This document shows positions 58,025-64,000 of a stretch of DNA of 64,000 nt, in pieces. Below the pieces are notes generated by a model. The model was not told where the DNA came from. It made no database searches and was given only the letters and a program-made list of their open reading frames with translations. The translations under genes were made by a program, and so were the position numbers. The stretch is from Diphasiastrum complanatum. Lineage: Eukaryota; Streptophyta; Lycopodiopsida; Lycopodiales; Lycopodiaceae. Numbering within the stretch: position 1 is the stretch's first letter; each line of letters starts with the position of its first letter. The stretch spans positions 32,429,683 to 32,493,682 of the forward strand of contig CM055101.1 in assembly GCA_029204225.1 (NCBI GenBank), in the 5' to 3' direction.

Positions 58025-58200
58025 TTATTCATCATCGCAAGATTCGAATTCATCAGCCAATACATCTTGCAACTCATCTTCGCTAAGATGATTTTCATCA
58101 TCACTATCGAAATCAAAACCTCTCTCAATATTGTCCTCATGCAAAGAATCATTGTTGTCCTCTTCATCATCTGAGTTGTCAGAATCATGAAAATCAATTA
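58025..58200 (-). CDS. Acidic tail of the CACTA transposase gene (partial)
   Basis: Open text DFHDSDNSDDEEDNNDS, DFDSDDENHLSEDELQ and ending ADEFESCDDE lies after the TNP2 domain in a different frame. A splice junction or frameshift near 58200 would join them. The composition is almost all Asp, Glu, Ser and Asn. Its role is unknown; acidic tails like this occur in several plant transposases. A separate small protein is possible. Confidence 0.5.
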
Positions 58201-59295
58201 TACCTTGAGTGCACAAGACCGACAATACCAACTTCTTTCGTAAGAATCCAAGGGGCTCTTGGAATATTATAGGTATTTCCATTAGTACATAATTTTGGCC
58301 AATACTCTTTTTTTGTTTTTGATTCTTGTAGATCATGTCTGGCAGAAATACTGTCTTTGTCGCCCACCAAGTGTTTCCATATTGATTCACCCACATTTTT
58401 GAATATGTGCATAGGATCAAGCAAGTGATTGATCAATAGGTTATTCCAATATGGTAAACAATGAAAGATGGATAGTCTTTTCATACCATTGATTGGCTTA
58501 GTCTCGGATTCAATCCAAAGTTTGTGCCAATCTGCCATGGACATTCTCTTTGGAGGCATTCTTGTTTCTGATCTTCCTCCAAAGCCTCTTCGTGTTATAA
58601 ATAGAATTCTTTTAAAGCATAAATATTGCATGCATAAAAAATAAATATACAAACATTACAAATGATTTCATTTTATAGTCACCTAAACAATCGCCCAATC
58701 TTGGATAGTCATGCATAGTCCACATTAACATCGCACGCAACAAAAATGTTTTGTCTTGAAGTGGACGTGAGACGTCATATGCTTGGACTCCCTTCCATAG
58801 TAGTTCTAGTTCCTCAATCAATGGTGCAAAGTAGATATCCATATTTTTTACTATATGTTTTCCAGGAATTAGAAGTGCTAGCATGAGATGTCCTTTTTTT
58901 ATGCTTAGCCAAGGTGGAATGTTATAGTTGACCAACACCACTGGCCAAGTAGACCACATGCTTGACATTTTTCCAAAGGAGTTAACCCCGTCTGTTGCAA
59001 GTCCAAATCTTATATTTCTTGTTTCACTTGAAAAACATGGATATTCTTTGTCAATGTGTTTTCATGCAGGAGAGTCTGAGGGTACTCTCATGTTCTCATC
59101 CAAAGAACGATGACTAGCATGCCAATTCACAAGTTCTGCAAGAGACTTGCAACGAAACAATTGTTGCAATCGTGGGATTATTGGAAAGTGTCGTAACACC
59201 TTGCATGGGATAGTGGTCCCTTGTAAGTCATTTCGATATCGAGGAGTATCGCATATATGACAAGCTTTTAACCCTCGATACTCACCACAATATAA
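58201..59295 (-). pseudogene. CACTA (En/Spm) TNP2-like transposase
   Basis: Minus strand. In order: CGEYRGLKACHICDTPRYRN, IPCKVLRHFPIIPRLQQLF, LVNWHASHRS, a TGA in place of Trp (DSPA-x-KHID, near 59065), IRFGLATDGVNSFGKMSS, STWPVVLVNYNIPPWLS, LALLIPGKHIVKNMDIYF and MLMWTMHDYPRLGDCLG. A GT-AG gap of about 73 bp near 58611-58683 looks like an intron. Then come MPPKRMSMADWHKLW and FHCLPYWNNLLINHLLDPMH, with SISARHDLQE. These are the consecutive blocks of the TNP2 domain, although the CYMGHRRFLP region is missing or replaced. The usual large C-terminal part of TNP2 is absent. With one stop it is probably dead, though the text is otherwise well kept. It would bind and cut the ends of CACTA elements. 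Confidence 0.88.
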
Positions 59296-59701
59296 GATGT
59301 GTGTTTGATTCTTCTCTCAATTTTTTTTCCTCGGCACTAATAAATGATTCGCTATCATGTTCAGTGCGTTCTTCCATATTATGATGCTCATAGACGTTAT
59401 TTATCAAGTTCATGATTTCAACTTCATCTTGAATGCAAAAATCATTTTCAACACTTGATCTTGATTCTGAAGAAGAAGAAGAAGAAGAAGATCGAGACTG
59501 AATTGCTTTGGCATGTTGTTGTTCATCTATTTTCATCATAGCTCTCAATCCCATACGCTCACGACGTGATAGTGAATTTATGTGCGGCCCATCGTATGCC
59601 AATCTTGTTTTGGATATGGAGTGATTGTTGTCATCATCACTAGAGCTAGATGACAATTCATAGTCCTTCAAACATGGGAAAGAAATAAACATATATATCA
59701 A
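59282..59701 (-). CDS. Ser-rich acidic ORF upstream of TNP2
   Basis: Open minus-strand frame of 139 codons. It starts with a hydrophobic stretch (YMFISFPCLKDYEL), then has SSSSSDDDNNHSISK, a Ser tract coded by (GAA)n at 59468-59490, and an acidic end with ESFISAEEKKLREES. Its end overlaps the start of the TNP2 text in another frame, so an intron or shift probably links them. No known domain. It may be the N-terminal exon of the transposase or the linker to the SET-like segment upstream. Confidence 0.55.
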   Translation of the reverse strand: MIYMFISFPCLKDYELSSSSSDDDNNHSISKTRLAYDGPHINSLSRRERMGLRAMMKIDEQQHAKAIQSRSSSSSSSSESRSSVENDFCIQDEVEIMNLINNVYEHHNMEERTEHDSESFISAEEKKLREESNTHLILW

Positions 59702-59836
59702 TCAGCATATAAGATTGACATTCATGAAAATTAAAACTAAAATTAAGACATGCAAATCAAACACCATATCTTAAATTAAGGCATGCAATATGAAATATAT
59801 AAAAAACAATTAATTCAAAAAGATGTATTTTGATAT

Positions 59837-60370
59837 TCACAAGGTACATGCTTGAGTTTGGCTCAAAGCCTTTTGTACACATCTTGGAAGAGGCCGATTG
59901 AAGCTATATTTGATGAATAGCTCTTCACCACATTTAATGGGCCTTATCGCACATACCATTACGTATGTACTTTTTGAGTTCCTAGAAAAGTATTCTTCCT
60001 TTCCATTGGTATGTTCCTCGAAATCAAAATTAGTTAATGAAGGGTGCCCAATGGAACTATTTATATATGAAGCAATATTGCCATATTTTTCTGGACGCCC
60101 ATCAATGTACATACGATGTGATTTCGAAACATTCTCTCCTTGCACACGTCGCTCTTCCAAAGAACAAGCATTGGCATTCAAGCCATAAACTTGCATTCTC
60201 CAGTGGTGACGACATAGAGCATGCCAATCACCCCAATTGTATTGAGGTCATGTATAAGGCATTAATGTGACAACACTATTCAAGGGGACATCAATGCTAG
60301 TCAAAGAAAATAAACCCAATCTCGCATTAGGAAAGTGCTCACTTGGCTTGATCATGTACATATGACCCCA
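59837..60370 (-). pseudogene. SET-like methyltransferase domain next to the CACTA transposase
   Basis: Minus strand. It begins near 60360 with IKPSEHFPNARLGLFSLTSI, the G-x-G-L-F entry of a SET domain, followed by VVTLMPYT and one TGA near 60246. The frame continues with WGDWHALCRHHWRMQVYGLN, RMYIDGRPEKYGNIASYINS, then VMVCAIRPIKCGEELFIKY. Thus the Y-x-x-D, N-I-A-x-(Y/F)-I-N and GEEL-x-x-Y signatures occur in the right order and spacing. The usual NHSC is INSS, so the His is lost. About 180 codons cover nearly a whole SET domain. SET enzymes methylate lysines using SAM. It lies on the same strand as TNP2, about 550 bp upstream of it. It is unlike the SET of the gene at 15270, so it is not a copy of that gene. 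Confidence 0.72.
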
Positions 60371-61070
60371 ATATGAAAATGATGTTCCACATAATGGTAG
60401 TGGTACTCTATCAGGCCAACATGAATATTTATTTCTATCAAAGGGCTTGCTTCTAGGTAGGGAGGAAGGGGAGACTCAGTCAATGAATTTAAAACATTCT
60501 TGGATAAGTCAACATTACGTAAATTTGGTTGTTCATTTTCAAATCTTGTCAAAATGCGTCCAAGTCATGTTCTTTTTTTTAATGGAGTAAATCTAGATGG
60601 AATAAGAAGAAGAGGAGATTCTAAACAAGGTATGTGAGGTGATGTGGGATGGATAGAATCGATGTGAGGTGTCATGGGATGGATATAATCGATGCGAGGT
60701 GTCATGAGATAGATAGAATCGATGTGTCGTTAATTTGTGTGAGGTGTGTGGGATGGATAGAATCCATGTGGGGTGTCGTGGGATGAATAGAATCTATGTG
60801 TGGTGATATCGTGGGATGAATATATTCCATGGAAAGATCTATGTGAGGTGTGGTGGAGTGAGTGATGTGCGAAATGGAAAGATGCATAACTTCCACATCA
60901 TGAGGTGTGTAGTGACTAGTGACATCATTATGATCATCAACAAGATCCTCGTCCAATGCCAAAGATGATCCAAAATCGATATTTCTTATCTTGTTGATAA
61001 GATTGTCAATCGACGTGTTATAAGACATTGACATCAATGTATTATTCCGCAAGAGTGAAACATTACACAA
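60352..61070 (-). pseudogene. N-terminal ORF region upstream of the SET-like domain
   Basis: Two minus-strand ORFs. The first, 61070-60702, has MSMSYNTSIDNLINKIRNID, an acidic stretch, and a Thr/His/Pro repeat (TTPHMDSIHPT type) coded by the minisatellite. The second, 60552-60352, has NLRNVDLSKNVLNSLTESPL. They may be exons of the same gene as the SET-like domain. No known domain is recognised. Confidence 0.45.
60630..60860. repeat. Minisatellite, unit about 30 bp
   Basis: About seven imperfect units of GATGTGAGGTGTCATGGGAT followed by GGATAGAATC, on the plus strand. Part of it lies within the minus-strand ORF and adds His/Pro/Thr-rich repeats. Confidence 0.88.
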
Positions 61071-61985
61071 GCATTAGTTTTATTTTTTTCAAAAAAATTA
61101 TAAATATGTGTATGATAAGAACAGTACTAAATTGTCAAAATGTACCTCCAAATCCACATCGGGCTCCTCAATGTGCTTTCCAAACTTCCACAGATGTTGC
61201 GCCACTATTCGTCTTTCTCGAATTTTCAATCCTTTGCATTGTTTGCACTCACAATATATCTTTTCATTGTACCTCTGTTGATATTGATTTCATTTTACAA
61301 TTACAAAAATGATTAGCTTAATGTTACAAGCTAATTCATATGTGTATAAATACAGTCCTAAGTTTTAAACAAATAATTATATAGTACCTGCGATTTAGGT
61401 CGAGGCACCAGAACTTGATGACGATGATGTTCCACTAAGTCTTTGCTCAAGCATTTGTGCTCTTTTTCATGATTTCATTTTGTAATAATATTGCATCTTC
61501 TGCTATCTTGTGGAGGCGTCGTGCTTTAAACAATCGTAGAAAAAAAAAACAAAAAAGTTATATCATTTAATAAATATACTTGTTTCGAGACATTTCCTCA
61601 GTAGAAGACATATTCCCTAATGAACGATTAAATTTTATTTGCAATTTTTTAACAAGAATGTTAATGATATTGACAAAATACACTTGTCAAAATATACAGT
61701 TAAAATTGATATGTACACACAAATTTAACAAGATCCACAAATATCTTTATCACTAAAACATTTAAATACCTTACCAATGTCAAGTTGCTTGAACGAATAT
61801 GACATTGTCTAATTCATGAAGAAAAGAAGCAGATTCAAGCAAACTATGAAATAGAAGTGTGATTTCTTTTAACTATTTATAAAACTAAGCAGTAATTAAT
61901 ACATATTTGTCATTTTTAAAAAAATCATCAAAATCTTCAAAATTGCAAGTTTGAAAAAATCAAGTAACTTGAATTTGATACTTAC
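61071..61985. other. Unassigned AT-rich sequence
   Basis: No gene. A short phrase (CGAGGCACCAGAACTTGATG) and the AAAAAAAAC run near 61541 do not identify any element. The 5' end of the CACTA-type element should lie here but no CACTA terminus was found. Confidence 0.4.
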
Positions 61986-62560
61986 ATGTGAAACAACTCT
62001 ATTTTGGTCCCTATCTCTTGACATAGCCCATTGAATAATCATAATTAACCAGCATCACATGAGATAGCTCAAACAGCTTGATGTCTATCAATGTAAAAAG
62101 TCTCATTTTGGCACTTCTCACCTGAGGCTCCTCATAGAGTGATCAACTTTGAGGGATTTCATCCAAATAGATTAAATTTGTTGCCTATCGTTTGGGAATG
62201 CCAAAATTTGTTGCCCAATGTGTAATTTTTTTTCTTATCACCCAACATGGCTCATCAAGTTATTAGAATCAACTAGTTTCAAATCTAGTATATTTTGTTG
62301 CACCAGTTATTGTTGACATTTGATCCCTATCACATCAGATAGCTCAAATTTGCTATCTACCATTAAAGATAGTTGTATTTTTGGCCTTTATCACTCGAAA
62401 TTGTCTATTGAGTGACGAAAGCAATAGAATAGTGACTTCAAGACATTGAAATAGCTTGAATTTGGTACCTATCACTTGGAATAGCTCAAATTTGATGCCT
62501 AACGTGTGGTTTTGATGCTGATCACTCGACGTGGCTGATCAAGGGATTAGACTCAACTAG
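61986..62560. repeat. Degenerate repeat field, left block
   Basis: Variants of ATCACATGAGATAGCTCAAA, then TTTGGTGTCTATCA, recur every 30-70 bp. The stretch 61985-62110 is a diverged copy of 63285-63420 (both have CTTACATGTGA, AACTC[TA]ATTTTGGTCC, ATCATAATT[AG]ACCA and GTCTATCAATGTAAA). The blocks flank a copia scrap. Confidence 0.75.
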
Positions 62561-63132
62561 TTTCAAATCTACTATAAATGAGATCTAATGACTTAGAAGA
62601 TCTAGTAGAAGAGTTAGCAAATGGTTGCTTGCGAGCCTTTGAGAATAGCCTCCTTTGCTTAAATCCATTTACAATGCAAGTATCATAATAGAGAAAAAAA
62701 CCTTCCTTAACATGAACATCTAAACCACTATCCACTAGTTGCCCAGCGCCAAGCAAGCTCCCCTAGTAAGATTAGAAACATAGAGTACATTTTCTATATC
62801 CAATCTTTTAGAGGATCCAAGACTTAAAGAGATCCAAGACTAGCCTCACTCTCAATCCACCATGTGTCATTGGAGTAGCTCTTGCTTGTTGGTGTAGATG
62901 CCATCAAGGATTAATCAACTTCATCTTCATAATCCTCAATGGTAAGGTTGTCTTGCTTACTCTCATCTTGTGCATTCTTCTTTTTGTAGCACTGGGATGC
63001 AAAGTGCCTTCCACAAAAGAAGCACTTTTGTTTGGCTTTGTCTTTCTTCTTTCCTTTAGAGCTTAATTCTTGATCATCATCACTTTTGCCATGTTTTGGA
63101 TTTTCTTCTTGGACTTCCATCATGCAATACAT
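62553..63132 (-). pseudogene. Copia gag zinc knuckle and protease scrap
   Basis: Minus strand. A Lys-rich run with KKDKAKQKCFFCGRHFASQC, a zinc knuckle that has lost two residues between the second Cys and the His, is followed by an acidic stretch. After a stop comes DTWWIESEAS, a decayed protease entry where the Asp-Ser-Gly is not kept (near 62845). GAGQLVDSGLDVHVKEG then lies near 62700-62750, the region before integrase. It resembles copia C in layout (compare 36000-36560) but is far more decayed. Confidence 0.8.
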
Positions 63133-63960
63133 TTAGATTGATTGTTTTTTATCGCTTATCAATGGAATTGACCCCTATCATGAGATATAGCTCAAAATTA
63201 TTGTCTATCACTTGAGATAAGGCATTGAGTGATCAAGTTAGAGTAATTTCAAGTATATGACATTCATGTAACTTTGAATGTTGTGCTTACATGTGAGACA
63301 ACTCAATTTTGGTCCTAATTACTCATCATTATTCTTTGAGTGATCATAATTGACCAACATCACATCAGATAGCTCAATCTTGGTGTCTATCAATGTAAAT
63401 AGTCCCATTTTGGTGTCTCTATCACTCAAAAAATTTCAAAATATGCTACCTAACATATGATTTTGTTGCTTATAGCTTGACATGGCTCTATCAAGTGACT
63501 AGACTCAACAAGTAATATATTAAGACAACTCAAGTTCAACCCCTTGTCAAACTCCTATTACACGTGATAACTTAAATTTTATGTCTCTGCGTGGTTTTGT
63601 TGCTTATGACTCGACACGGCTCATCAAGTGATCAAACTCAACCAATCCCAAGTCTACTATACTAAGATAGCTCATATCACATGAGATAACTAAAATTTGA
63701 TGTGTATATTTTGGAATAGCTCACTTTTGGTGCATATCACTAAAGGTTTCTCATCAAGTGACCAAATTCAGAAATTGTGTGCTCATGAAATAGATTAAAG
63801 TCGATTCCCATCACTTTAGATAGCTCAAATCTAATGTCCAATACAAGATCTTGGTACTTATCACTTGACATAGAAGATCGACCGACTGAACTTGGTCAAT
63901 CTATGATTTGGAACAATCAATTTTGGCCCCTGATAGATTGATTAGTTTGCTGCTTGGAAG
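63133..63960. repeat. Degenerate repeat field, right block
   Basis: Same word set as 61986-62560: TCACATCAGATAGCTCAA, CTTATCACTTGACATAG, CTCATCAAGTGA. No coding potential. It may be an old LTR or leader made of short repeats. Confidence 0.7.
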
Positions 63961-64000
63961 GACAAGAGAGCAATAGTTTTATTTTCAGAAGAGATTACAA

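Overview
This window is nuclear DNA from a land plant with a large, repeat-rich, AT-rich genome. Evidence: spliced GT-AG introns, a plant-type SET/MYND gene, Ty1/copia and Ty3/gypsy LTR retrotransposons primed by plant-type initiator-Met and Asp-like binding sites, and hAT, CACTA and PIF1/Helitron-type remnants. I cannot name the species. Only one host gene looks intact. Nearly everything else is layered mobile-element sequence.

Layout. 1-2461: 3' part of a copia element of family A (RT, RNase H, 3' LTR with a (CT)62 tract). 2462-4876: minus-strand copia with its 5' LTR, PBS, gag and protease. 5104-5445: a tandem duplication. 5969-13916: a gypsy family in a strange layout. Its LTRs are inverted (minus at 5969-6776, plus at 9591-10398), with pol on the minus strand between them and gag plus protease on the plus strand to the right. 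14556-14930: hairpin/MITE-like sequence just upstream of the gene. 15270-21229: a five-exon SET/MYND-domain gene (SDG41-like, predicted 1144 aa) with consistent splice phases. 22024-23435: hAT transposase remnant.

24120-29065 is poorly recognisable old repeat. 29066-34500 is a gypsy gag-protease cut by a copia family A insertion (29666-33810) with a perfect TTGAG target duplication. 34690-36971 holds copia B, copia C and gypsy RT scraps in opposing orientations. 39990-41900 is a PIF1-type helicase broken into two convergent halves, followed by a gene-fragment-like stretch (42250-43146) and copia A scraps. 44036-50320 is copia family D, cut by a 3259-bp TG...CA insertion flanked by GTATC. 52755-56845 is a stack of copia A and copia E joined through an apparently chimeric LTR and split by a 1.3-kb palindromic insertion. 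56844-57301 carries at least seven close matches, plus partial copies, to a 14-bp palindrome (TGCCACGCGTGGCA type). 58025-61070 is a CACTA-type TNP2 transposase on the minus strand, with a SET-like methyltransferase domain just upstream on the same strand. 61990-63960 is a degenerate repeat field around another copia gag scrap.

The SET/MYND gene should be a nuclear or cytosolic lysine methyltransferase and is bordered by repeats on both sides. The retroelement parts rarely form complete units, and most pol genes carry stops and frameshifts. The most unusual items are the CACTA-linked SET domain with its neighbouring palindrome array, the inverted-LTR gypsy element whose two halves together make exactly one element, the large palindromic insertion, the split inverted helicase, and a stop codon shared by two family A copies.
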